Positions 1-7,585 are shown, numbered from the stretch's first letter. The stretch is DNA of 11,446 bases from Verrucomicrobiales bacterium (GCA_013003335.1 JABDJT010000508.1:1-11446); one strand, 5' to 3'. Numbers and translations are program-made. The notes: a model not told the origin generated them from the letters alone.

Positions 1-1
1 G

Positions 2-964
2 GATGAACCGGAGACGTCATCGAAGGTCGCCGCGGGAATCGTCAACCCCATCACCGGCGGCCGGCTGGCGGCGAGCTGGCGGGTGAATGAAATGCTGCCA
101 TTCGCGCGAAAATTTTACTGGGATATGGAGGAGGAACTGAACCTCCAAGTCTTTCATCACACGCGAATTGCGCGGCTGTTCCGTGACCGGGATCAGAAAT
201 CGGAGTGGCTCAAAAAATCGGCCGATCACGCCGAACAGTTCGAGTCGTTCCTGGATTCAGCCCCGGATTTTGAGATTTCCGGCGAAGCGTTCCACGCGGA
301 TTCCGGAGGGTTTGAAGTCAAGCAGGCCGGTTGGCTGGATGTGCCTGTTTTCCTCCAGGCCGTGCAAAATCATCTTCTTGAACGACTGGGATACGCCATC
401 GCAAATTTTGATCCGTCGGACCTCGAAGTGAGCGATTCCGGCGTGAAATGGAAACGAATCGAGTCGCAAACGGTCGTGTTTTGCCAGGGCTGGGAGGGAA
501 ATCAGAATCCGTTTTTCGATTGGCTGCCGATGAATCCGGCCCGCGGCGAAATTCTCGAAATCTCCTGCGATCATCCCGATGCGGCTGCAGAAAAGCGAAT
601 CGTCAATCGCAACGGCTGGCTGCTTGCGCTCGGCGACGGTACATTTCGTGCGGGTTCGAACTACGATCACCAGTTCGAAAGCACCGAACCAACCCCGGAA
701 GGGCGGCAAATCGTGGAGGAGAAAATTCGCGGGCTTTTAAGGCCGGAATTCGAGGTCACCGGCCATCGTGCCGGCATTCGCCCCATCATCCGGCAAAGCC
801 GGGCGGTCATCGGTCGGCATCCGGCGAAAGAGAGGGTCGCGTTCTTCAACGGACTCGGATCAAAGGGCGTAATGAACGGTCCACTGCTTGCCGCCCAACT
901 CGCTGATCATTTGGTCCATGGCGCACCGCTCGATGAAGAGGTCGATCTGCGCCGGAATTTTTGA
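2..964 (+). CDS. FAD-dependent oxidoreductase (DAO family), 5'-truncated by the window edge
   Basis: The reading frame is open from base 2, so the gene begins upstream; 320 C-terminal residues are visible. A GTG at 83 could be taken as a start, but the coding frame before it is clearly conserved (SSKVAAGIVNPITGGR at visible residues 6-21, a motif typical of DAO-type flavoenzymes), so 83 is not the start. The N-terminal GxGxxG dinucleotide-binding motif must lie outside the window. Near the C-terminus, NGLGSKGVMNGPLLAAQLADH resembles the second FAD-contacting glycine motif of the glycine oxidase/MnmC C-terminal group. Such enzymes oxidise amines or amino acids; the substrate cannot be told from sequence. 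No signal peptide can be judged. The gene converges on a lipoprotein gene with a 5-bp gap, so shared transcription is not expected. Family is firm, substrate unknown. Confidence 0.88.
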   Translation, partial: DEPETSSKVAAGIVNPITGGRLAASWRVNEMLPFARKFYWDMEEELNLQVFHHTRIARLFRDRDQKSEWLKKSADHAEQFESFLDSAPDFEISGEAFHADSGGFEVKQAGWLDVPVFLQAVQNHLLERLGYAIANFDPSDLEVSDSGVKWKRIESQTVVFCQGWEGNQNPFFDWLPMNPARGEILEISCDHPDAAAEKRIVNRNGWLLALGDGTFRAGSNYDHQFESTEPTPEGRQIVEEKIRGLLRPEFEVTGHRAGIRPIIRQSRAVIGRHPAKERVAFFNGLGSKGVMNGPLLAAQLADHLVHGAPLDEEVDLRRNF

Positions 965-969
965 TTCGG

Positions 970-1455
970 TCAGGGACCGGGAGCGGGCGGAAGGCCGAGA
1001 TCGGCGATGACTTCGTTGAATTCTCTGGCCGGACTGCCGGTTGTGAGCAACCCCTCTCCTCTCACTCCGTCGACGTAAACCGAGGCGGAGAGGCACTGGA
1101 AACAGATCACGAAATCATAGGTTTTGCCGTTTTGTTTCACGCTGATCCCATGTCGGGGATTGAAACAGGCAGCCACCGTTCCATCGCTTTCGGACACACC
1201 TTTTTGAAAAGCCGCGACCAGTTTCCTGCGGGTCGCCGCATCCGTCACCGCTTTCTGGCCTAGAATTTCGAAATTGTGAAAATTTTTCCCGGCAGAAATC
1301 GTCGCCGGGTCCTTTCTTTCAGGATGGACCGAAAGAAAAACGAAATCCGTTCCCGATTCGAGAGCATTCTTGTATTCCGCCGGCATCGAATCGGAACAGC
1401 CTGTTGCGAAAACTGCCAGGAATCCCAAGCTGAAAACTGAAATCAGGCCTTTCAT
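970..1455 (-). CDS. Small predicted lipoprotein with conserved CFNPRHGI and CFQC motifs, function unknown
   Basis: 161 residues from the ATG at 1455. This start is preferred over one 25 codons upstream because it directly gives a lipoprotein signal: K2, a hydrophobic stretch at about 4-17, then ATGC with C20 as the probable lipidated cysteine (the lipobox has Ala rather than Leu at -3). The upstream extension would also run through a palindromic repeat. The mature part has D49-P50-A51-T52, then a region rich in possible metal ligands or redox cysteines: C97-F-N-P-R-H102-G-I and C118-F-Q-C121. I recall similar CFxPRHGI/CFxC small proteins annotated as hypothetical in Planctomycetota and Verrucomicrobiota, without an assigned function. 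It is divergent from the DUF1501 gene, with a perfect inverted repeat between them. No clear Shine-Dalgarno sequence precedes the start. Confidence 0.78.
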   Translation of the reverse strand: MKGLISVFSLGFLAVFATGCSDSMPAEYKNALESGTDFVFLSVHPERKDPATISAGKNFHNFEILGQKAVTDAATRRKLVAAFQKGVSESDGTVAACFNPRHGISVKQNGKTYDFVICFQCLSASVYVDGVRGEGLLTTGSPAREFNEVIADLGLPPAPGP

Positions 1456-1511
1456 GACTGTATCGTAGAAACCGCCGAACAGTACGTCAAGGCGTGGCCG
1501 AATTTCGATCA

Positions 1512-1542
1512 AACAGGGTTGGTTCGCCAAACCAACCCTGTT
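1512..1542 (-). repeat. Dispersed palindromic element, copy A (perfect 13-bp stem)
   Basis: AACAGGGTTGGTT at 1512-1524 and its exact reverse complement at 1530-1542 flank a 5-base loop (CGCCA). Read on the minus strand, the 31-bp core differs from copy C at a single base. It lies between the divergent lipoprotein and DUF1501 genes, ending 14 bp before the DUF1501 ATG, so it would form a hairpin just upstream of the ribosome binding region. No T-run follows it, so it is not a standard terminator. Confidence 0.93.
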
Positions 1543-1556
1543 ACCTTGAGAATGGC

Positions 1557-2960
1557 ATGAATTCGGATTTCACCCTGAATCGACGGGACATGCTTCGCCG
1601 TTGCGGAGCCGGTTTCGGGATGGCCGGGCTGGCTTCAGTTTTGCAGGCGGATGGAATCCTGAATCACCCCCTCGCGGAGCGATCCACGCATCATCCCGCC
1701 AGAGCCAAACGGGTGATTCAAATTCTTTGCAACGGCGGCCCGGCCCAGATGGATACCTTCGACCCGAAGCCGGAACTGACGAAATATCACGGTAAAAGAT
1801 TACCCCTTCACTTCGCAACCGAACGCCCAACCGGCACAGCTCTCGGGTCTCCGTTTTCTTTTCAAAAATACGGCGACTGCGGGCTCGACGCCTCGGAACT
1901 CTTCGCCGATTTTGCGCGTGAGCATGCCGACGACTTGTGTGTCATCCGCTCGATGCACACCGACACACCGATTCATGAAAATTCACTTCGGCTGATGAAC
2001 TGCGGAGCGTCCATCATGGCGCGCCCGAGCATCGGCGCGTGGGTCACCTATGGGCTGGGTACGGAAAACCAGAACCTCCCGGGATTCATCGTTCTCGTCC
2101 CGAAAGGCATGCCCGTAGCCGGTGCTGACAACTGGCAGTCATCGTTTCTGCCGGGTTCCTTTCAGGGCACCTACTTGGAAACGGAAAACAAAAATCCGCG
2201 CGATCTCATCGAGCACATTCGGAACCCGACGCTCACCCCGTCCGAGCAAAGAGCCCAGCTTTCATTCCTGCAAACCCTGAACCGAAAGCATTTCGAAAAA
2301 CGCGGAGAGCCCGCCCTGGAAGCCCGAATCCATTCTTTCGAAACGGCTTTCCGCATGCAGGCGGAGGCAACCGATGCCTTCGACATCACACGCGAACCGG
2401 AGTCCATTCGCGCACTTTACGGCGACACCGCGCAGGCAAAGCAATTCCTCATGGCCCGCCGGCTCGTCGAACGTGGCGTCCGATTCGTCCAGGTCTGGCA
2501 CGGGACGCTGCAGCCGTGGGACAGTCACAACAACATCGCGACCGCCCACAAGAAACTTGCTGCCGAAAGCGCGCAGGGTTTGACCGCTCTGCTAACCGAT
2601 TTGAAAATGCGCGGCATGCTCGAGGATACGCTCGTGATCTGGGGAGGCGAATTCGGGCGTACGCCGACGGTTGAATTGACCCAGAACAACGAATTGAAGC
2701 CGACCGCCGGCCGGGATCACAACAACCACGGGTTTACCATGTGGCTGGCCGGGGGCGGGGTGAAAGGCGGTCACATCCACGGGGCGACGGACGATTTCGG
2801 ATTCCGTGCGGTGAAAGACCGGATTCACGTTCATGATCTGCAGGCCACCGTTCTGCATTTGTTAGGGTTTGATCACGAAAAACTGATTTACCGGCATTCC
2901 GGCCGCGATTTTCGCCTCACCGATGTGCACGGCCATGTCGTGCAGGAACTACTCGCCTGA
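1557..2960 (+). CDS. DUF1501 family protein (sulfatase-like fold), Tat-exported
   Basis: 467 residues from the ATG at 1557, preceded by a weak purine stretch (TTGAGAA). This start puts a twin-arginine signal at the N-terminus: N8-R9-R10-D-M-L-R-R followed by a small hydrophobic helix, so export of a folded protein is likely. An in-frame GTG at 1494 would place the signal too far in and read through repeat A, so it was rejected. Family hallmarks are NGGPAQMDTFDPKPEL near residue 53, WGGEFGRTP, GRDHNNHGFTMWLAGGGVKGG, HDLQATVLHLLGFDH and the C-terminal GRDFRLTDVHGH. DUF1501 proteins are alkaline phosphatase/sulfatase-superfamily-like and abundant in Planctomycetota and Verrucomicrobiota; their substrate is not established. 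They usually neighbour a DUF1549/DUF1553 cytochrome-type gene; none is visible here. The gene ends 3 bp from the convergent Hsp70 gene. Confidence 0.92.
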   Translation: MNSDFTLNRRDMLRRCGAGFGMAGLASVLQADGILNHPLAERSTHHPARAKRVIQILCNGGPAQMDTFDPKPELTKYHGKRLPLHFATERPTGTALGSPFSFQKYGDCGLDASELFADFAREHADDLCVIRSMHTDTPIHENSLRLMNCGASIMARPSIGAWVTYGLGTENQNLPGFIVLVPKGMPVAGADNWQSSFLPGSFQGTYLETENKNPRDLIEHIRNPTLTPSEQRAQLSFLQTLNRKHFEKRGEPALEARIHSFETAFRMQAEATDAFDITREPESIRALYGDTAQAKQFLMARRLVERGVRFVQVWHGTLQPWDSHNNIATAHKKLAAESAQGLTALLTDLKMRGMLEDTLVIWGGEFGRTPTVELTQNNELKPTAGRDHNNHGFTMWLAGGGVKGGHIHGATDDFGFRAVKDRIHVHDLQATVLHLLGFDHEKLIYRHSGRDFRLTDVHGHVVQELLA

Positions 2961-2963
2961 AAT

Positions 2964-4820
2964 TCAGCCGAGCGCTTTCAGCATCGCCTTCTCCACAAGA
3001 ATCGTCGCCAGTTCTTCCGTCGCGACATCGAGTTCGGCGTTTGCTTTTTTCAGGCGGGCCAAATCATTTTTTGGATCGGCGAAGGCCTCGCGAACGGCTT
3101 CCATCGCCGCCATGATTTTTGCGCGCTCGTCGTCAGAAAGTTCGTCCCCGGCCTGCGCCAGCGCGGTTTCAACCGCCGGAAGCAACTCTTCGCTCTTTAA
3201 TTTTGCTTCGGTCCAGACCCGCTCGTTCATATCGTCGAAGGCGTAGTCCACCGATTCGCTCACCATCGCCTCGACAGCTTCGTCATCAACATCGACTGCC
3301 GCGTCGCGGATTTCCAGGACGCGGTCCTCGCCGGTGCTGGTGTCGCGGGTGAGCACGTTGAGGATACCATTTTCATCGATCGAAAATTGAACACCGACGC
3401 GGGCGGATCCTTTTGCGCCCGGTTCGTCAAAATCCAACTCAATCCGGCCCAGCTCCCAATTGTCCCTCGCCATTTCCCGCTCTCCCTGCAACACCCGAAC
3501 CAACATCGATTTCTGATTCGCGACGGCGTTCGTGAACAGTTCGCCGGCCTTCGCCGGTATCGTCGTGTTTCGCGGAATGATCACGTTCATCAGCCCGCCG
3601 AAAGTTTCGATTCCGAGCGAAAGCGGAGTGACGTCGAGCAGTAGAACCTGTCGGATGTTTCCGGACAGAATCCCCGCCTGGATCGCCGCACCGAGCGCGA
3701 TCGCTTCATCCGGATGCTGCGAAGTATCCGGCTCCATGATGAACCATTCGCCAACCAGTTCGCGCACCAACGGAATGCGGGTCGATCCCCCGACGAGGAT
3801 CACACGGTCCAACAGGGTTGGTTCGTCGAACAGACCCTGTTCATTCGAAATCCGCAGGCAAAACTCCCGGGTTCGCTCGATGACCGGTCGGGCAATCGTT
3901 TCGAAATCCGCTCTCGAAAATGTCGTTTCAAAGCTGGCTTCGCCGTCGAAAAATGGAAGTCGGATCTCCGCTGTTACCGAGGTGGAGAGTTGCTCTTTCG
4001 CTGTGCGGGCAGCGGCGAGCAGTTTCACCTGCTGTTCCGAATCCAGTTCATCCGATCCCATTTTGTCCCGCAAAAACCCGGTAAGCACGCCATCAATATC
4101 GTCGCCGCCGAGGCGGGTATCGCCGGCGGTCGCGATGACCTGGAAAACCCCGTCCTCGCGCAATTCGAGCAGGGAAAGATCGAACGTGCCGCCGCCGAAA
4201 TCGTACACCGCAACACGCGATTTTTCGTCGAGCTTGTCGAGGCCGTAGGCCAGCGCCGCGGCAGTCGGTTCGTTCACGATCCGCTCGACCGTCAGGCCGG
4301 CCAACTCGCCGGCGCGTTTTGTCGCGTTACGCTGCGCGTCATTGAAATACGCGGGAACGGTGATCACCGCACGTGTAACCGTTTCCTCGAGCGCGTATTC
4401 GGCGGTCGCCTTCAGTTTTTTCAGGATCTCCGCGGAAATTTCCTCCGGCAAACAGATGCGCTCGCCGATTTTCACACCCGCCCATCCATTTTCAGCCGGA
4501 CAAATTTCGTAGGAGACCGACAATTTTTCTTCAGAGGAAATTTCCTCAAACCGCCGACCCATCAGCCGTTTTACGGAGGCGACTGTCCGGCCCGGTGAAA
4601 CCGTAGCCATGCGTCGGGCGGGTTCGCCAACGAGAACGTCTCCGCTTTCCGAAAAATGAACGATGGAAGGCAGGATTCGATCGCCATTTTCATCAGCCAG
4701 CAAAATCGGGAATCCGGAATCCACGACTCCAACGAGGGAATGCGTCGTGCCGAGATCAATCCCGACGATCGGCCCGGATTCCGAAGTTGTTTCAGGTTCT
4801 TTTGAGGTTTCTTCACTCAT
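2964..4820 (-). CDS. Hsp70 family chaperone (DnaK/HscA-like)
   Basis: 618 residues from the ATG at 4820. This start gives a 4-bp ATGA overlap with the upstream channel gene; an in-frame start 12 codons earlier would overlap more and add an unusual basic tail. The ATPase domain shows GIDLGTTHS (from G20), SVKRLMGRRF, TVPAYFNDAQRNATKRAGELAG, NEPTAAALAYGLD, YDFGGGTFD, GGDDIDG and ILVGGSTRIP. The substrate-binding part has LLLDVTPLSLGIETFGG and IPRNTTIP, then a helical lid. Short spacers and the IPRNTTIP segment lean towards HscA-like Hsp70s. It lacks the acidic DnaK tail, and no J-protein, GrpE or Fe-S assembly gene is in view. Residues 325-337 (SNEQGLFDEPTLL) are encoded by palindromic repeat copy B, at a surface loop before the LVGGSTR strand. 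No strong Shine-Dalgarno precedes it, so translation probably depends on coupling to the channel gene. Confidence 0.95.
   Translation of the reverse strand: MSEETSKEPETTSESGPIVGIDLGTTHSLVGVVDSGFPILLADENGDRILPSIVHFSESGDVLVGEPARRMATVSPGRTVASVKRLMGRRFEEISSEEKLSVSYEICPAENGWAGVKIGERICLPEEISAEILKKLKATAEYALEETVTRAVITVPAYFNDAQRNATKRAGELAGLTVERIVNEPTAAALAYGLDKLDEKSRVAVYDFGGGTFDLSLLELREDGVFQVIATAGDTRLGGDDIDGVLTGFLRDKMGSDELDSEQQVKLLAAARTAKEQLSTSVTAEIRLPFFDGEASFETTFSRADFETIARPVIERTREFCLRISNEQGLFDEPTLLDRVILVGGSTRIPLVRELVGEWFIMEPDTSQHPDEAIALGAAIQAGILSGNIRQVLLLDVTPLSLGIETFGGLMNVIIPRNTTIPAKAGELFTNAVANQKSMLVRVLQGEREMARDNWELGRIELDFDEPGAKGSARVGVQFSIDENGILNVLTRDTSTGEDRVLEIRDAAVDVDDEAVEAMVSESVDYAFDDMNERVWTEAKLKSEELLPAVETALAQAGDELSDDERAKIMAAMEAVREAFADPKNDLARLKKANAELDVATEELATILVEKAMLKALG
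3811..3847 (-). repeat. Dispersed palindromic element, copy B, inside the Hsp70 coding sequence
   Basis: The 15-mer AACAGGGTTGGTTCG at 3811-3825 is identical to that of copy A, and CGAACAGACCCTGTT at 3827-3841 nearly mirrors it around base 3826 (outer 8 and inner 5 base pairs, two disrupted positions). The flank CGAATGAA (minus strand, 3847-3840) also matches copy D. The element is in frame with the chaperone gene and encodes SNEQGLFDEPTLL. The same element frame in intergenic copy C reads NEQGSFGEPTLL. Confidence 0.88.
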
Positions 4821-5683
4821 GCGACTGCGCTCAGCTTTTTCCCGCAACCTTTGCAAAACCGTGCCTTCGGATCATGACCGCGAATTCCGCATTCATCACA
4901 TTCCCGCCGGTCCATCCGGATTGAATTCAATTCCTGGTTCAGTTCCGCCGTCACGATCCCCGTTGGGACAGCGATAATGGCATATCCGATCAAGATGATC
5001 ACCGTGGTGATCATTTTCCCGACCACGGTGACCGGCACGACATTGCCATATCCGACCGTGGCAATGGTGACGATCGCCCAGTAAATCGAAGCCGGTATGC
5101 TGTTGAATCCCTTCGTTGGCGGAACGGCGAGTTCACCTTCGACCACATACATGACTGTGCCCAGGATCGTCGTGATCGCGACCACGCCGAACATAAAAAC
5201 GGTGATTTTTGCCCGGCTGGCACGAAGCGCGTTCCACAACACGTTTGCTTCACCCATGTGACGCGCCATCTTCAAAACACGAAACATCCGCAGCAGCCGC
5301 AGGATGCGGATCACCGCGAGGAACTGGGTGTTTGCGAAAATCAGCATAAGATAAGTCGGTAAAATCGAGAGCAGATCGACGATCCCGAAAAAGCTGAACA
5401 GGTAGCGTAATTTCTTCCGGACAACCCAGATGCGAATGGCGTATTCGATCGTGAACAGGATCGTAAAACCCCACTCCAGTGCGTGGAGGAGCCCGGCATA
5501 CTCGGCGGCGATCTTGTCGACGCTCTCGAGCATGATCACCCCGACACTGGCGGTGATCATCCAGAGCAAAATGACGTCGAACGTCTTCGAAGCGGGTGTA
5601 TCCGACAAAAAAATCGTCCGCCAAATCTGCTCTTTCAGCTGATTCCCGGTGTGTTCACCGGCACGCGTTTTCGGATTATCCAT
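4817..5683 (-). CDS. Voltage-gated-type potassium channel with C-terminal zinc ribbon
   Basis: 288 residues from the ATG at 5683, with only a weak GAGAG upstream. The order is that of a Kv/KvAP-like six-helix subunit: S1 about 34-53, S2 about 68-88, S3 about 98-117, then S4 with arginines every third residue (R126, R129, R132, R135). S5 is about 157-180, followed by a pore helix and filter T209-V-G-Y-G-N214, and S6 about 220-245. The filter ends in Asn where TVGYGD is usual. After S6 comes a short charged linker and a CX2CX11CX2C cluster (C262, C265, C277, C280; CDECGIRGHDPKARFCKGCG), which looks like a zinc ribbon on the cytoplasmic side. It would form a tetrameric K+-conducting inner-membrane channel. 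It is the first gene of a two-gene unit; its TGA stop overlaps the Hsp70 start. Confidence 0.93.
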   Translation of the reverse strand: MDNPKTRAGEHTGNQLKEQIWRTIFLSDTPASKTFDVILLWMITASVGVIMLESVDKIAAEYAGLLHALEWGFTILFTIEYAIRIWVVRKKLRYLFSFFGIVDLLSILPTYLMLIFANTQFLAVIRILRLLRMFRVLKMARHMGEANVLWNALRASRAKITVFMFGVVAITTILGTVMYVVEGELAVPPTKGFNSIPASIYWAIVTIATVGYGNVVPVTVVGKMITTVIILIGYAIIAVPTGIVTAELNQELNSIRMDRRECDECGIRGHDPKARFCKGCGKKLSAVA

Positions 5684-5733
5684 TCGCGGGGACTCTCACA
5701 GTGACGCACGGAAGTTTCAAGTGTTTCGCAAAA

Positions 5734-5778
5734 ACGAACGAACAGGGTTCGTTTGGCGAACCAACCCTGTTGATTCGT
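5734..5778 (+). repeat. Dispersed palindromic element, copy C (longest arms)
   Basis: The core is 5741-5771, with AACAGGGTTCGTT on the left and AACCAACCCTGTT on the right (one mismatch, loop TGGCG). Arms extend outward as ACGAACG and GATTCGT, giving roughly 20-base arms with three mismatches. It contains the exact 15-mer CGAACCAACCCTGTT at 5757-5771. It lies in the 163-bp divergent region between the channel gene and the sugar isomerase gene. The stretch reads NEQGSFGEPTLL in one open plus-strand frame. Confidence 0.92.
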
Positions 5779-5846
5779 AAACGGTGGCAGCCTGCGCAAT
5801 CTGATTCAGCCTTGATGTTTCGCGGGAGAACCCCAATTCTCGGCGT

Positions 5847-6776
5847 ATGACGGATCGACGCGATTTTCTGGCAAGGACAGGCGCAGTGATGGCAGCTGGC
5901 GGGTTTCCAACCATACTTTCGGCACAAACAAACTCCCCTCCCCCGGGGACGAACCGGATCGGGGTGTCATCGTATTCGTTCTGGGCCTTTCACCGGGACG
6001 AACTTCGTCCGCTGGAAACGAACCTGGATCATGCCGCGCGGATGGGCTTTGACGGTCTCGAGATTTTGCAGCGCCAACTGGTCTCGACGGACAATTCGGC
6101 GCTCCAGAAGATTAAGCGCCACGCGTTTTTGAACGGCCTCGACCTGATGGGATACTCGACGCACCAGGGTTTTCTTTCGCCGGACAAGGAGAAACGGCAG
6201 AAGAACATCGACCACACGATCGACTGCCTCGAGCAGGCCTACCAACTCGGGATCCCAACGATGCGGGTGAATTCCGGCACCTGGGGAACTTCGAAAAATT
6301 TCGACGAACTGATGGCGAACCGGGGGGAGGAAAAACCGATCGAAGGCTACACCGAGGAGGACGCCTACATGTGGGTGATCGATGCGTACGAAACACTCGT
6401 GCCCGAGGCGGAAAAGCGAGGCGTGGTGATGGGATTGGAAAACCACTGGGGTCTCGGCCGGACCCCGGAAGGCGTGAAGCGGGTCGTCGATGCGGTAAAA
6501 TCGCCATGGTTGGCAGTGACGCTCGATACGGGAAATTTTCTCGAAGATCCGTATGACCGGCTCGCAGCCCTGGCCTCGCAGACAGTTTTGCTGCAGGCAA
6601 AAACGTATTATGGCGAAGGCCGCTGGTACACGCTCGATCTCGATTACGCCCGCATCGCGAAAATTCTGAAGCTGGCGAATTTCGGCGGTTATGTTTCGCT
6701 CGAATTTGAAGGAAAAGAAGACCCGCTTACCGGCATTCCGAAATCGCTGGAGTTGTTGCGCAAACATTTCGGATAG
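5847..6776 (+). CDS. Tat-exported sugar phosphate isomerase/epimerase-like TIM-barrel protein
   Basis: 309 residues. The N-terminus is a Tat signal (D3-R4-R5-D-F-L, then AVMAAGGF, with cleavage probably after about residue 27 near LSAQ). The rest matches the xylose-isomerase-like/AP endonuclease 2 barrel: RIGVSSYSFWAF at the first strand, GFDGLEIL with E72, H106 in STHQGF, and R140-VNSGTWG. Candidate metal ligands are E198 and H200 in GLENHW, D227 in LDTGNF and E286 in SLEFEG; AKTYYGEGRWYTLDLDY (251-267) replaces the usual His-bearing strand. Such proteins isomerise or epimerise sugars, or act on keto-sugars; the substrate is unknown. The Tat signal suggests the metal is loaded before export. 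The only purine-rich site (GGGAGAA at 5824) is far from the ATG and half-buried in a GAGAA/TTCTC hairpin. First gene of a three-gene cluster. Confidence 0.9.
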   Translation: MTDRRDFLARTGAVMAAGGFPTILSAQTNSPPPGTNRIGVSSYSFWAFHRDELRPLETNLDHAARMGFDGLEILQRQLVSTDNSALQKIKRHAFLNGLDLMGYSTHQGFLSPDKEKRQKNIDHTIDCLEQAYQLGIPTMRVNSGTWGTSKNFDELMANRGEEKPIEGYTEEDAYMWVIDAYETLVPEAEKRGVVMGLENHWGLGRTPEGVKRVVDAVKSPWLAVTLDTGNFLEDPYDRLAALASQTVLLQAKTYYGEGRWYTLDLDYARIAKILKLANFGGYVSLEFEGKEDPLTGIPKSLELLRKHFG

Positions 6777-6824
6777 GCAAAACGCGTCATTGATTCGCGA
6801 TTGCAGACCGTTCAAACTCGCTGC

Positions 6825-7538
6825 ATGAAACTTCCTTCGCTTTTCGTATTTCTCGCATGCGCGGCAGCCTTCACAGCACTTGCCCAGGACAAAAAATCAG
6901 CCGCAGAATCTATTTTTGACGGCAAGACTTTGGAGGGCTGGAAAGCTCCCGAAATGAGCTACTGGTCCGTGAAGGACGGGGCCATCACCGCGACTTCGTC
7001 CGAGAAAAATCCGTGTCCGGAAAACCAGTTTCTCGTCTGGCAGGGCGGCGAAATTGGCGACTTCGAGTTGCGCCTGAAATTCCGGGTCGATGGTGGCCCG
7101 AGAGCCAATTCCGGCATCCAGGTCCGGTCGCAAGTCGAGGAGGACGGCCATGTGAAAGGCTACCAGGTCGATATCAGCCAGCCGGATCCGGATGGAAAAA
7201 AACCGGATTATCTCGGCGCGGTGTACGACGAGCGGGGCCGGAAGATGCTCGCCAGCCGCGGCCAGAAAACGGTCATCACCGCGGAAGGCGAAAAGAAATC
7301 GACGCCGATCGAGGGTGCCGACGAAGTGCTCGAGACCTACAAATCCGGCGAGTGGGCGGATTATCAGATTCGTTTCGTCGACAACAAGCTGACCGTGAAA
7401 CTGAACGGTGTGACGACTGCGGTCGTAGTCGATAACCAGGAGGCGGAACGCGAAATGAGCGGTATTCTCGCCCTTCAACTGCATTCCGGTCCACCGATGA
7501 CTGTGCAGTTCAAGGATTTAAAATTGAAAAAGCTCTAA
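6825..7538 (+). CDS. Secreted 3-keto-disaccharide hydrolase family protein (DUF1080)
   Basis: 237 residues from the ATG at 6825. This start puts a Sec signal at the N-terminus (K2, hydrophobic 5-17, cleavage likely at ALA-Q21). A TTG eight codons earlier was rejected because it would add polar residues before the signal. The mature protein is a concanavalin-like beta-sandwich of the PF06439 type: IFDGKTLEGW, a short SYWSVKDGAI, then GDFELRLKFRV, NSGIQVRSQ, GYQVDISQPD, GEWADYQIRF and LNGV. Family members cleave 3-keto-glycosidic bonds or bind related glycans; this assignment comes from the family. It follows the isomerase gene by 48 bp and precedes the sialidase-like gene by 47 bp, consistent with co-transcription and a joint periplasmic or extracellular role. 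Confidence 0.9.
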   Translation: MKLPSLFVFLACAAAFTALAQDKKSAAESIFDGKTLEGWKAPEMSYWSVKDGAITATSSEKNPCPENQFLVWQGGEIGDFELRLKFRVDGGPRANSGIQVRSQVEEDGHVKGYQVDISQPDPDGKKPDYLGAVYDERGRKMLASRGQKTVITAEGEKKSTPIEGADEVLETYKSGEWADYQIRFVDNKLTVKLNGVTTAVVVDNQEAEREMSGILALQLHSGPPMTVQFKDLKLKKL

Positions 7539-7556
7539 CCGGTTTCGTCCCGGTTA
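7536..7556 (+). terminator. Small hairpin at the DUF1080 stop codon, weak attenuator candidate
   Basis: TAACCGG (7536-7542) and CCGGTTA (7550-7556) form a perfect 7-bp stem with loop TTTCGTC. The stem includes the TAA stop. There is no real T-tract after it (TATT), so termination would be partial at best; it could instead separate or stabilise segments of a polycistronic mRNA. Confidence 0.25.
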
Positions 7557-7585
7557 TATTGTGCCCCAACGGACTCACTGCGCTC

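Noticed and set aside
685..695. CGAACCAACCC in the oxidoreductase gene, matching 11 bases of the repeat 15-mer
   Set aside because: There is no opposing AACAGGG arm and no flanking similarity, and the encoded STEPTPEG fits the protein, so it is probably chance.
1494..1556. In-frame GTG extension of the DUF1501 protein
   Set aside because: It would put 21 residues read through the palindromic repeat ahead of the twin-arginine signal, and the ATG at 1557 is better placed.
3714..4598. 294-codon plus-strand open frame opposite Hsp70
   Set aside because: It is antisense to unmistakable Hsp70 motifs and its product matches no family I know.
5967..6815. 282-codon minus-strand open frame opposite the sugar isomerase gene
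   Set aside because: It is antisense to a well-supported TIM-barrel gene and has an Arg/Phe/His-rich composition typical of shadow frames.
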